From positions 1-15,937 of the forward strand of contig CALEJC010000108.1 in assembly GCA_937898205.1 (NCBI GenBank): 15,937 nucleotides of DNA, read 5' to 3'. A model generated the notes under the pieces. That model ran no database searches and was not told the origin of the DNA. It was given only the letters and a program-made list of their open reading frames with translations. The position numbers were made by a program, and so were the translations under genes. This document shows, piece by piece, positions 1-7,090 of this stretch. Positions within the stretch are counted from its first letter, which is position 1, and every line of letters begins with the position of its first letter. This DNA comes from an uncultured Bacteroidales bacterium (GTDB lineage: Bacteria; Bacteroidota; Bacteroidia; Bacteroidales; UBA932).

Positions 1-337
1 CCTGCTCCATCAGGTTCTTGATATCTTCTACACCGTTGTTTGAAGCCGCATCAAGCTCATGGATACAATATGAGCGGCCCTCCTTGAAGGACAGGCATGA
101 CTCACATTGGCCACATGGCTCAAGATCAGCGCCGGGGTTCTCGCAGTTGATGGTCTTGGCAAAGATGCGAGCCGCACTGGTCTTGCCGACACCTCGCGGG
201 CCACAGAAAAGGTAGGCGTGTGCGAGCTGACCCCTCTGGATGGAGTTTTTGAGCGTTTTGGCTATATTATCCTGTCCGACAAGCGTTTCAAAACTGTCGG
301 GACGATATTTGCGTGCTGATACAATATATTCTGACAT
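1..337 (-). CDS. dnaX: DNA polymerase III subunit gamma/tau, N-terminal part (runs off window)
   Basis: Clamp-loader ATPase subunit of the replicative polymerase. Only the first 112 codons are present. The ATG is at 337-335, and the frame stays open to the left edge. The N-terminus (MSEYIVSARKYRPDSFETLVGQ) is typical of DnaX. A Walker A motif GPRGVGKTS lies at residues 46-54. The zinc-module cysteines C65, C75, C78 and C81 follow, then the ELDAASNNGVEDI segment (94-106) characteristic of DnaX. Walker B, sensor regions and the tau tail would lie outside the window. It is divergent from the secreted-protein gene at 376, with a 38-bp spacer that contains a good Bacteroidota promoter whose -7 box ends 6 nt before this ATG. 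Identification is firm; the full length cannot be judged. Confidence 0.96.
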   Translation of the reverse strand, partial: MSEYIVSARKYRPDSFETLVGQDNIAKTLKNSIQRGQLAHAYLFCGPRGVGKTSAARIFAKTINCENPGADLEPCGQCESCLSFKEGRSYCIHELDAASNNGVEDIKNLMEQ

Positions 338-343
338 AGAATA

Positions 344-374
344 CAAATGTAATGATTAATTCGTAACTTTGAAA
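344..374 (-). promoter_or_regulatory. dnaX promoter (Bacteroidota-type -33/-7), likely leaderless transcript
   Basis: On the minus strand TACATTTG (351-344) matches the Bacteroidota -7 consensus TAnnTTTG. TTTC (374-371) lies 19 nt upstream and is one mismatch from the -33 TTTG. Only 6 nt separate the -7 box from the dnaX ATG at 337. The transcription start expected from this box therefore falls at or within a few bases of the A of the ATG. The start site is inferred, not measured. Confidence 0.6.
364..371 (+). promoter_or_regulatory. -7 box for the 376 gene, likely leaderless transcript
   Basis: TAACTTTG is an exact match to the Bacteroidota -7 consensus TAnnTTTG and ends 4 nt before the GTG start codon at 376. 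No convincing -33 TTTG is seen 19-21 nt upstream. If used, transcription would begin on or next to the GTG. The box faces away from the dnaX box at 344-351, with 12 nt between them. Confidence 0.5.
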
Positions 375-375
375 T

Positions 376-1149
376 GTGAAAAATACAGCAAAACATATTT
401 TTATTTTACTGGCTTTTCTGCTATGTGCCATCGACGCTTTTTCTCAAGGAAAAGTCTATACACGCAAAGCCAGACTTGAGGATTTTCCTATCCGCACCAC
501 CAAAGTCGTAATCGACGGCAACTCGTTTTTAGGCATCGCTTTAAGAGAAGAGATCGCCCTAAGATGGAGGATTTCTCCTTATGAGCATTGTACTCCGGCG
601 GAGTATGACAAGCTGAAGACCGACAACAATTTTTATTTCATCAACCTCGTAGAGGAAGACGGCATCGCATTTCTGACGCTTTCCAAAGGCGGCAAAGAGG
701 AAGACGACAACCAGTTTAAACGTCCGTTTGAAGTGGTCAGAGTCCCGTTTGCCAGCGTCGGAGACCCGAGCGGAAGAGAGCTCATCTTCATGGGAGCTTT
801 TGTAGACATCCTGCAGATTTTTGTAGAGGATGCGATGCTTGCCGACCAGGTTGCCTATAGCGGACTGAAGCACTACAACAGCTCCAACCTATCCTTCAAA
901 ACCATCTACCTTGACCCGGAGAAGGCAGATGAACAATATCTCAACAACACCCCGGGGACACTTGTCGGAATCTGCATCGCACCCACTGAGATCAGCAAAA
1001 GAAGCTACTGCTACAAGATGCTCATCACAGCAGACAGCCATGAGCTCTACTACTACAAAAAAGCAAAATATCGTGGAAGCAAGGATGCGTCCTTTACAGA
1101 GTCAGAAATCAAACATTTTATAAATAGAGATGGAATCATCGCTCAATAA
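376..1149 (+). CDS. secreted protein of unknown function
   Basis: I do not recognise a family for this 257-residue protein. The GTG start is supported by a well-formed signal peptide directly after it: Lys at 2 and 6, a hydrophobic stretch at about 8-18 (IFILLAFLLCA), and a probable signal peptidase I site AFS/Q near residue 23-24. Cleavage before Gln is common in Bacteroidota. There is no lipobox and no further membrane segment, so the mature protein of about 234 residues is probably periplasmic. It is mixed alpha/beta-looking and rich in Tyr and charged residues, with only a few Cys. The last 20 bp overlap the O-methyltransferase start in another frame, so the two genes are probably translated from one mRNA. 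The only promoter candidate is the -7 box 4 nt upstream of the GTG. It could be a lineage-restricted protein. Confidence 0.8.
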   Translation: MKNTAKHIFILLAFLLCAIDAFSQGKVYTRKARLEDFPIRTTKVVIDGNSFLGIALREEIALRWRISPYEHCTPAEYDKLKTDNNFYFINLVEEDGIAFLTLSKGGKEEDDNQFKRPFEVVRVPFASVGDPSGRELIFMGAFVDILQIFVEDAMLADQVAYSGLKHYNSSNLSFKTIYLDPEKADEQYLNNTPGTLVGICIAPTEISKRSYCYKMLITADSHELYYYKKAKYRGSKDASFTESEIKHFINRDGIIAQ

Positions 1150-1777
1150 GTACCTCAAGACACACAGTTCCACTCCTTCCGAGATGCTGTCTTGGCTGGA
1201 GAAGCAGACACACCTGCGCACCAACTACGGACGCATGCTCTCAGGCAGCGTGCAGGGCGAGTTGCTCAAGCTGCTGGTAGAGATCTCCGGAGCACAGAAG
1301 ATCCTGGAGATCGGCTCATTTACCGGCTATTCCAGCACCTGCATGGCCCTGGGCCTGAAGGAGGGCGGCAGCATCGACGCTCTTGAGCTCAATGATGAGC
1401 TTGAGGACTTGATGAGAGAGGCCTGGGAGAAGGCAGGAGTGGAGGATAAGATCAATCTTCACATCGGAGATGCGATCGAGACCTTGGAGAGCTTTGCAGA
1501 CAGACTCCACTACTATGATTTTGTCTTTATCGATGCCAACAAAAGACAATACAGCAGCTACTACGAGCTTGTCTTCCCTCTTCTGAAGGTGGGCGGCATC
1601 ATTGTAGCCGATGATGTGCTCTGGGACGGCAAGGTGCTTGAGGAAGTCCCTTCCAAGGATGCCCAGACTCAGGGCCTTCTGCACTTCAACGACATGGTAG
1701 CAGAAGACCGCCGCGTTGAACAGGTGATGATACCTCTACGCGACGGCCTTACAATTATCGTCAAGAAATCTGATTAA
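1130..1777 (+). CDS. SAM-dependent O-methyltransferase (CCoAOMT-like, Methyltransf_3 family)
   Basis: A predicted cytosolic class I methyltransferase of 215 residues, the usual length for bacterial YrrM/CCoAOMT-like enzymes. These transfer a methyl group from S-adenosylmethionine to hydroxyls, often catechols, with a divalent metal. SAM motif I is KILEIGSFTGYS (57-68). The acidic residue after strand 2 is in ALELN (84-88). FVFIDANKRQY (131-141) and GGIIVADDVLWDGKV (155-169) supply the expected metal ligands D135, D161 and D162; D162 is Asn in the plant enzymes. The ATG at 1130 lies 20 bp inside the preceding secreted-protein gene and has no Shine-Dalgarno, which suggests coupled translation. 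The natural substrate cannot be told from sequence. The stop codon overlaps the convergent response-regulator gene in a shared TTAA. Confidence 0.92.
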   Translation: MESSLNKYLKTHSSTPSEMLSWLEKQTHLRTNYGRMLSGSVQGELLKLLVEISGAQKILEIGSFTGYSSTCMALGLKEGGSIDALELNDELEDLMREAWEKAGVEDKINLHIGDAIETLESFADRLHYYDFVFIDANKRQYSSYYELVFPLLKVGGIIVADDVLWDGKVLEEVPSKDAQTQGLLHFNDMVAEDRRVEQVMIPLRDGLTIIVKKSD

Positions 1778-2919
1778 AGATTTACAAAATCAGCAACATT
1801 TTTCGGACTGACGACTTCATCACCCAAGATGAGAAGTCGGTCTACGACATTGTCCAGCTCTCGGATATTTCCCGGCCAGCTCTTGTTGCAAAGCAACTCG
1901 ACTGCCTCTTTGGAGAAACTGCGGGCGCGACCTCCTTCGGTGTGCTTCTCAAGGAAATGCTGCACCAACATAGGGATATCCTCCCTGCGCTGGTCAAGAG
2001 AAGGCACCTCCACGATGATCACACTCAGGCGATGATAGAGATCTTCACGGAAGCGTCCCTCTGCAATCTCCTTCTTAAGGTCTTTGTTGGTTGCAGCGAT
2101 CACGCGGACATCCACTACGATATCTTTGTCTGAGCCCACTCTCGAGAGTTTCTTCTCCTGAAGCACTCTTAGCACCTTGGCTTGTGCCGCAAGAGACATA
2201 TCGCCGATCTCATCGAGAAAAAGAGTGCCACCTTCTGCCTGCTCAAACTTGCCTTTATGCTGCTTGATCGCCGAAGTAAACGAGCCCTTCTCGTGCCCAA
2301 ACAACTCACTTTCAATGAGTTCGCTCGGGATAGCCGCACAGTTGACCTCAACAAAAGGATTGGCGCTTCTAAGACTCTGCTGGTGTAGATTGCGTGCCAC
2401 AAGCTCCTTGCCTGAGCCGTTTGGTCCTGTGATCAGGACTCTCGCGTCGGTAGGTGCAACCTTGGTGATGATATCACGGATCTTCTGCATAGGTGCAGAC
2501 TCGCCGATCATATCTGCGCCATAGACCTTCTTCTTGAGCGCTTTGTTCTGCTTTGTGAGGACAGTGCGTTCTCCGGCATTCTTTATGGTGATCAGCACAC
2601 GGTTAAGGTCAAGAGGCTTCTGGATGAAATCAAAAGCTCCCTTCTTGATGCACTCGACAGCAGTATCGATATCTCCGTGTCCCGAGATCATGACTACCGC
2701 TGCATCGATGCCCATTGAAGTGATTTTTTCAAGGACCTCGATGCCGTCCATACCCGGCATCTTGATATCACAGAAGATCACGTCAAACTTTTCCTTCTCA
2801 ACCAGAGACAAGGCAACGATTCCGTCTTCTGCTGTCTCCACGCTATAGCCTTCATCGCAAAGGATTTCCTTCAGCGAATTGCGTATCGATCTCTCGTCGT
2901 CTACAATAAGTACTCTCAT
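1774..2919 (-). CDS. sigma54-type response regulator (receiver plus AAA+) without a DNA-binding domain
   Basis: NtrC-like two-component regulator of 381 residues. The receiver domain covers about 1-118, with acidic pocket D8/D9, phospho-acceptor D51 (FCDIKMPGMDG), S79 and K101. The AAA+ domain covers about 137-365. It has Walker A GPNGSGKE (165-172), a GAFTGA-type sigma54-contact loop in the variant form GSFTSA (212-217), Walker B GTLFLDEIGDM (231-241) and FREDLYHRL (290-298). The protein ends just after WPGNIRELDNVVDRLLIL. The Fis-type helix-turn-helix that most NtrC proteins carry at about 400-460 is absent. It cannot have been lost to a nearby frameshift, because the gene ends against the convergent methyltransferase. 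I recall Bacteroidota proteins of this length and layout, so this looks like a family trait; Helicobacter FlgR is a known regulator of this kind. No sensor kinase is adjacent. It lies 46 bp downstream of metG and is probably the last gene of the run. Confidence 0.93.
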   Translation of the reverse strand: MRVLIVDDERSIRNSLKEILCDEGYSVETAEDGIVALSLVEKEKFDVIFCDIKMPGMDGIEVLEKITSMGIDAAVVMISGHGDIDTAVECIKKGAFDFIQKPLDLNRVLITIKNAGERTVLTKQNKALKKKVYGADMIGESAPMQKIRDIITKVAPTDARVLITGPNGSGKELVARNLHQQSLRSANPFVEVNCAAIPSELIESELFGHEKGSFTSAIKQHKGKFEQAEGGTLFLDEIGDMSLAAQAKVLRVLQEKKLSRVGSDKDIVVDVRVIAATNKDLKKEIAEGRFREDLYHRLSVIIVEVPSLDQRREDIPMLVQHFLEKHTEGGRARSFSKEAVELLCNKSWPGNIRELDNVVDRLLILGDEVVSPKNVADFVNL

Positions 2920-2965
2920 AAGCTAAATTTTAACGCCAAGCATCAAGCGAGTTTCGTGCCAAGAT

Positions 2966-5116
2966 TTAACCAATCTGCGCACCGTTGTTTAAACATTCCT
3001 GTGGAGTGATGAAACGCATCTTGCCATCACCCTGCTTTGCCATCAGGATCATGCCCTTGCTCTCGATGCCACGGATCTTGCGAGGCTGGAGGTTGGCAAG
3101 GATACATATCTGCTTGCCCACCATGTCTTCAGGGCTGTAGAATTCGGCTATGCCGGAAACGATCACGCGCTTGTCGATGCCGGTATCGATTGTGAGCTTG
3201 AGAAGCTTGTCTGTCTTAGGCACTCTCTCTGCCTCAAGGACAGTGGCCGTGCGGATATCCATCTTCTCAAAGTCTTCAAAGCTGCACTCCGGCTTCTGAG
3301 GAGCCACCTGAGCAGCCTCGGCAGCCTTCTGAGCTTCTTCGTTGGCCTTGCGGATGTCGCGCAATCTCTGGAGCTGGGCTTCGATTTCCGCATCCTCAAC
3401 TTTTGCAAAGAGGAGTTCAGCCTGAGCGATCTCATGTCCCTCAGGGAGGATTGTCTCAAGTCCGAGCATCTCCCAGTCGAGCACCACTGCCTTATCCTGA
3501 TTGCAGCATCCTGCCTCAGAGCAAGTATGGAGTGCCGAGCCTTCGCGGTCTGCCTTGTGATCCACACCGGCCTTGAGGCCTACATTGAGCATATTGCGAA
3601 GTCTCTCGCAAGCAAATGGGGTAAACGGCTCAAAAGCAATCGCAAGATCGCAGCAGATCTGCAGCGATACATTGAGGATGGTTGCTGTGCGATCGAGGTC
3701 GGTCTTGGCAACCTTCCATGGCTCTGTGTCTGAGATATATTTATTGCCAAGTCTGGCGATGGACATAGCGTCTTTGAGAGCCTCGCGGAAACGATAGTTT
3801 TCAAGGTTCTTCTCCATTGAGGCCTTGAGCTCTGGCACCTGGGCAAGAGTCTGCCTGTCGATCTCCTGCAACTCGCCAAGGGCTGGGACTTTGCCACCGA
3901 AATACTTGTGTGTGAGCACAATCGCACGGTTTACGAAGTTACCGAAGATTGCCACAAGCTCACTATTGTTGCGCTGTTGGAAGTCCTTCCAGCTGAAGTC
4001 ATTGTCCTTGGTTTCAGGAGCATTGGCTGTGAGGACATATCTAAGTACATCCTGCTTGCCTTCAAAGTCATTGAGGTATTCGTGTGCCCACACCGCCCAG
4101 TTGCGGGATGTCGAGATCTTATCTCCTTCGAGGTTGAGGAACTCGTTGGCAGGGACGTTTTCCGGAAGGATGTATCCGTCGCCATAGGCTTTGAGCATAG
4201 ACGGGAACACGATGCAATGGAAGACGATATTGTCCTTGCCGATGAAGTGCACAAGACGAGAGTCCTCGCTCTTCCACCAGTTCTGCCAAGTGTCAGGAAG
4301 GAGCTGCTGAGTGTTGGAGATGTAGCCGATAGGAGCGTCAAACCACACATAGAGCACCTTACCCTCTGCACCCTCTACAGGCACAGGGACGCCCCAATCA
4401 AGGTCACGAGTCACCGCTCTAGGCTGAAGACCCAGATCGAGCCAGCTCTTGACCTGTCCATATACATTGCTTCTCCACTCCTTGTGGCCATCAAGGATCC
4501 ACTCTCTGAGCCACTGCTCATAGTCCTGAAGCGGAAGATACCAGTGAGTGGTCTTTTTCTTGATCGGCTCTGCACCGCTGAGCTTGCTCTTAGGATTGAT
4601 GAGCTCCTCAGGGCTGAGGGTGCTGCCACACTTCTCACATTGGTCACCATAGGCACCCTCAGCACCACATTTAGGGCAGGTACCCACGATATAACGGTCA
4701 GCAAGGAAAGTCTGAGCCTGAGGATCATAGTACTGCTCGCTCTCTTTGGTCACAAACTTGCCATCACGATGGAGCTTCTCAAAAAACTCTGATGCGTTTT
4801 TGGCATGGACCTCAGACGAAGTCCTTCCATAGACGTCGAAGTTGATGCCAAGTCCTGCAAATGACTTGTCGATGATACTATGATACTGATCTACGATATC
4901 CTGTGGAGTGCAGCCCTGCTGACGAGCCTTGATGGTGATAGGCACACCATGCTCATCTGAGCCACACACATAAAGTACATCTTCTCCCTTCATACGCAGA
5001 TATCTCACATAAATATCCGCTGGGACATAAACACCTGCGAGGTGGCCGATATGGATAGGGCCATTGGCATAAGGTAGCGCGCAGGTTACAAGGGTTCTTT
5101 TATAATTCTTGTCCAT
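2966..5116 (-). CDS. metG: methionyl-tRNA synthetase with C-terminal tRNA-binding domain
   Basis: Class I aminoacyl-tRNA synthetase charging tRNA-Met, 716 residues. Domains in order: a Rossmann catalytic core with PYANGPIHIGHLAG (15-28, HIGH 22-25); a connective domain with zinc cysteines C147, C150, C160 and C163; the KMSKS loop in the variant form KISTS (333-337), as in other Bacteroidota; the alpha-helical anticodon-binding domain (about 370-560); a charged linker (about 575-608); and an EMAP-II-type tRNA-binding domain (about 613-716, starting FEDFEKMDIRTATVLEAERV). Residues about 514-544 look like an insertion compared with Bacteroides MetG as I remember it, with H520, H530, C532, C537 and C538. 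The start lies 3 nt after the dnaG stop (TAA-ATA-ATG), which implies coupling. Identification is firm. Confidence 0.97.
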   Translation of the reverse strand: MDKNYKRTLVTCALPYANGPIHIGHLAGVYVPADIYVRYLRMKGEDVLYVCGSDEHGVPITIKARQQGCTPQDIVDQYHSIIDKSFAGLGINFDVYGRTSSEVHAKNASEFFEKLHRDGKFVTKESEQYYDPQAQTFLADRYIVGTCPKCGAEGAYGDQCEKCGSTLSPEELINPKSKLSGAEPIKKKTTHWYLPLQDYEQWLREWILDGHKEWRSNVYGQVKSWLDLGLQPRAVTRDLDWGVPVPVEGAEGKVLYVWFDAPIGYISNTQQLLPDTWQNWWKSEDSRLVHFIGKDNIVFHCIVFPSMLKAYGDGYILPENVPANEFLNLEGDKISTSRNWAVWAHEYLNDFEGKQDVLRYVLTANAPETKDNDFSWKDFQQRNNSELVAIFGNFVNRAIVLTHKYFGGKVPALGELQEIDRQTLAQVPELKASMEKNLENYRFREALKDAMSIARLGNKYISDTEPWKVAKTDLDRTATILNVSLQICCDLAIAFEPFTPFACERLRNMLNVGLKAGVDHKADREGSALHTCSEAGCCNQDKAVVLDWEMLGLETILPEGHEIAQAELLFAKVEDAEIEAQLQRLRDIRKANEEAQKAAEAAQVAPQKPECSFEDFEKMDIRTATVLEAERVPKTDKLLKLTIDTGIDKRVIVSGIAEFYSPEDMVGKQICILANLQPRKIRGIESKGMILMAKQGDGKMRFITPQECLNNGAQIG

Positions 5117-5119
5117 TAT

Positions 5120-7090
5120 TTATGATTGTTTTTCTCTTCCTGATTTAACTCTGATACGTTGTAATGCATTTTGAAGCAAGACCATCTGTTTCATTATATC
5201 TTCCTGCTCCTCTATCGAAGCCTGTGCTAGAGCACGGGTAAGTTTCTTGATGTGTTCTTCCACCCTCTTTTCTGTATATCTAAGGATCGTGCGCGGCACA
5301 TAACTGGTGAGCCACGAAGAGGTTGTGGTGAGTGCATCATTAAATTTCTTGACGGTGAGCTGATGCTGCTCGGTGCAGATGTGGGCACACAACTCCGCCA
5401 CCTGCCTGTCCTGGCTGTTCAGCAGTTTGGTGACCATCTCTTCCTGAGAGAGGCCTTGATCATATAATGCTATATATGAGTCATATAGACGGGCATAGGC
5501 CGAGTTGGCAAAATGGCAGTCATCACACTCAAGAGCCTCTCTGATGAAGTCGGTAACGCTCGGCTGTATCTCCTGATCATAAAACTCCGAATCTGTCTCA
5601 AACTCAAGCACATCTCTACCATAGTTGAGCATGAAATGAAGAAGCTCCTTTTCTACTATAGCCAGAGATTTGTTTTCCTCAGGCCACCCCGACTGCACGG
5701 GCTGGACCGGGGTCTGTGTCTGAGGCTGCTCCTGAGTCTGTCTCTCTGCAACTCTCTCCTGACGCTTTACGTCCTTTATCACCTCCTCCTGAAGCTTGAT
5801 CCTGGTGGTGCGGATCCTCTCAAAAAGGATCTGCGCCTCGATCCCGAAGCTGGCGGCAGTGTGCTCGACATAGACAGAACGCTTGACGGCGTCAGGGATA
5901 TGTGCGATGGTATCTGCGATATCGTTGATGAGATTGGCTTTCTTGAGAGGATCGCCTGCAGCTTCAGCAAGCAGGAGGTCAGTCTTGAATGCTATGAAAT
6001 CCTTTTCTGAAGATGCGATGAAGTTTTGCACCTCTTCAAGGGTGTGCCTTCTTGAAAACGAGTCCGGATCGTCACCTTCCGGCATCATCACGATCTTGAC
6101 ATTCATCCCCTCGGAGAGGACCATTGTGATGCCTCGAAGCGCCGCATGTATACCGGCAGAATCTCCATCATACATGATCGTGAGGTTGTCCGTGAACTTA
6201 TGTATGAGCCTGATCTGCTCGATAGTGAGCGAAGTGCCACACGAGGCCACGACATTGCAGATGCCCAGCTGGTGCATCATCACCATGTCGATATTTCCCT
6301 CCACGAGGATACATTTGTCAAGTCTGGAAATCTCAGACTTGGCGAAATATATACCCAGCAGGTTGCGGCTCTTGATGTAGATGTCCGTTTCCGGAGAGTT
6401 TACATACTTTGCAGGGTTGTCCTGGCGCAGCGTGCGACCGCTATAGGCAATCACTCTGCCGCTAAGCGAATGTATCGGAAACATCACCCTCTCGCGGAAT
6501 TTGTCCTTGAGCGCGCCATCTTCACCCGGCACGGCAAGACCGGCATCAACGAGGTACTCCGGCTTGTATCCCTTTGCAAGAGCATAATCCACAAAGGCAG
6601 TGCGTCCGCTTGGGGCCCATCCCAGACCAAATTTTTCAATTGTCTGAGTCTCGATGCCCCTGGACTGGTAGTATGCACGCGCAACCGCCCGGCCTTCCTG
6701 GGTATCCAGCTGAGCACGGAAGAACTTCTGTGCTTCTTCGCTGACAAGCAGCAGGCTCTCGTTGCGCTGGCGCAGAGCAATATCTTCGGCAGACTCCTGC
6801 TCTTCGCGTATTTCGATATTGTATTTGCGGGCAAGATAGCGAAGCGCCTCGGTATATGAGCAGTGCTCCTGCTCCATCACAAAACCCACGGCTGTGCCGG
6901 CCTTTCCGCAACCAAAACATTTATATATGCCCTTGGATGGAGACACATAAAAAGAAGGTGTCTTCTCGTTGTGGAAAGGACAACATGCGACATAGTTGGC
7001 CCCGCGACGCTTGAGCGTCACATAATCGCTGATCACGTCTGCGATCTGAGCGGTATCTAATATGAGGTCAACTGTTTCCTGCGGTATCAC
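5120..7090 (-). CDS. dnaG: DNA primase
   Basis: Makes RNA primers for replication, 656 residues. The N-terminal zinc-binding domain has C37 and H40 (CCPFHNEKTPSF) and C58 and C61 (YKCFGCGKAG). The RNA polymerase/TOPRIM core follows, with RVMFPIH (201-207), the TOPRIM glutamate E264 in VEGNIDMV (usually EGYxD in other primases, here Asn), ASCGTSLT (282-289) and D308/D310 in YDGDSAG. A Gln/Pro-rich linker (about 449-466) leads to the C-terminal helicase-interacting helices (about 475-650). The start is GTG at 7090-7088, overlapping the recQ TGA in the sequence GTGA. The start is supported because the family N-terminus (MIPQETVDLILDTAQIADVI) begins exactly there. Cotranscription with recQ and metG is inferred from the overlap and the 3-nt gap. 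Confidence 0.97.
   Translation of the reverse strand: MIPQETVDLILDTAQIADVISDYVTLKRRGANYVACCPFHNEKTPSFYVSPSKGIYKCFGCGKAGTAVGFVMEQEHCSYTEALRYLARKYNIEIREEQESAEDIALRQRNESLLLVSEEAQKFFRAQLDTQEGRAVARAYYQSRGIETQTIEKFGLGWAPSGRTAFVDYALAKGYKPEYLVDAGLAVPGEDGALKDKFRERVMFPIHSLSGRVIAYSGRTLRQDNPAKYVNSPETDIYIKSRNLLGIYFAKSEISRLDKCILVEGNIDMVMMHQLGICNVVASCGTSLTIEQIRLIHKFTDNLTIMYDGDSAGIHAALRGITMVLSEGMNVKIVMMPEGDDPDSFSRRHTLEEVQNFIASSEKDFIAFKTDLLLAEAAGDPLKKANLINDIADTIAHIPDAVKRSVYVEHTAASFGIEAQILFERIRTTRIKLQEEVIKDVKRQERVAERQTQEQPQTQTPVQPVQSGWPEENKSLAIVEKELLHFMLNYGRDVLEFETDSEFYDQEIQPSVTDFIREALECDDCHFANSAYARLYDSYIALYDQGLSQEEMVTKLLNSQDRQVAELCAHICTEQHQLTVKKFNDALTTTSSWLTSYVPRTILRYTEKRVEEHIKKLTRALAQASIEEQEDIMKQMVLLQNALQRIRVKSGREKQS

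Noticed and set aside
18..319. Two small plus-strand open frames at the left edge
   Set aside because: They lie opposite the dnaX N-terminus, whose Walker A and zinc motifs are clear.
2920..2965. Possible promoter or terminator between metG and the response regulator
   Set aside because: No hairpin with a T-run is present. The best -7 candidate, AAAATTTA (2931-2924, minus), misses two fixed positions of TAnnTTTG and has no -33. A CTTGGC direct repeat is present but too short to mean much.
3908..4792. Long plus-strand open frame (294 codons) opposite metG
   Set aside because: metG on the other strand is complete with all motifs. The antisense translation shows no family pattern, and the frame is a by-product of codon bias.
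6146..6859. Plus-strand open frame (237 codons) opposite dnaG
   Set aside because: Antisense shadow of the primase TOPRIM and N-terminal regions; no independent support.
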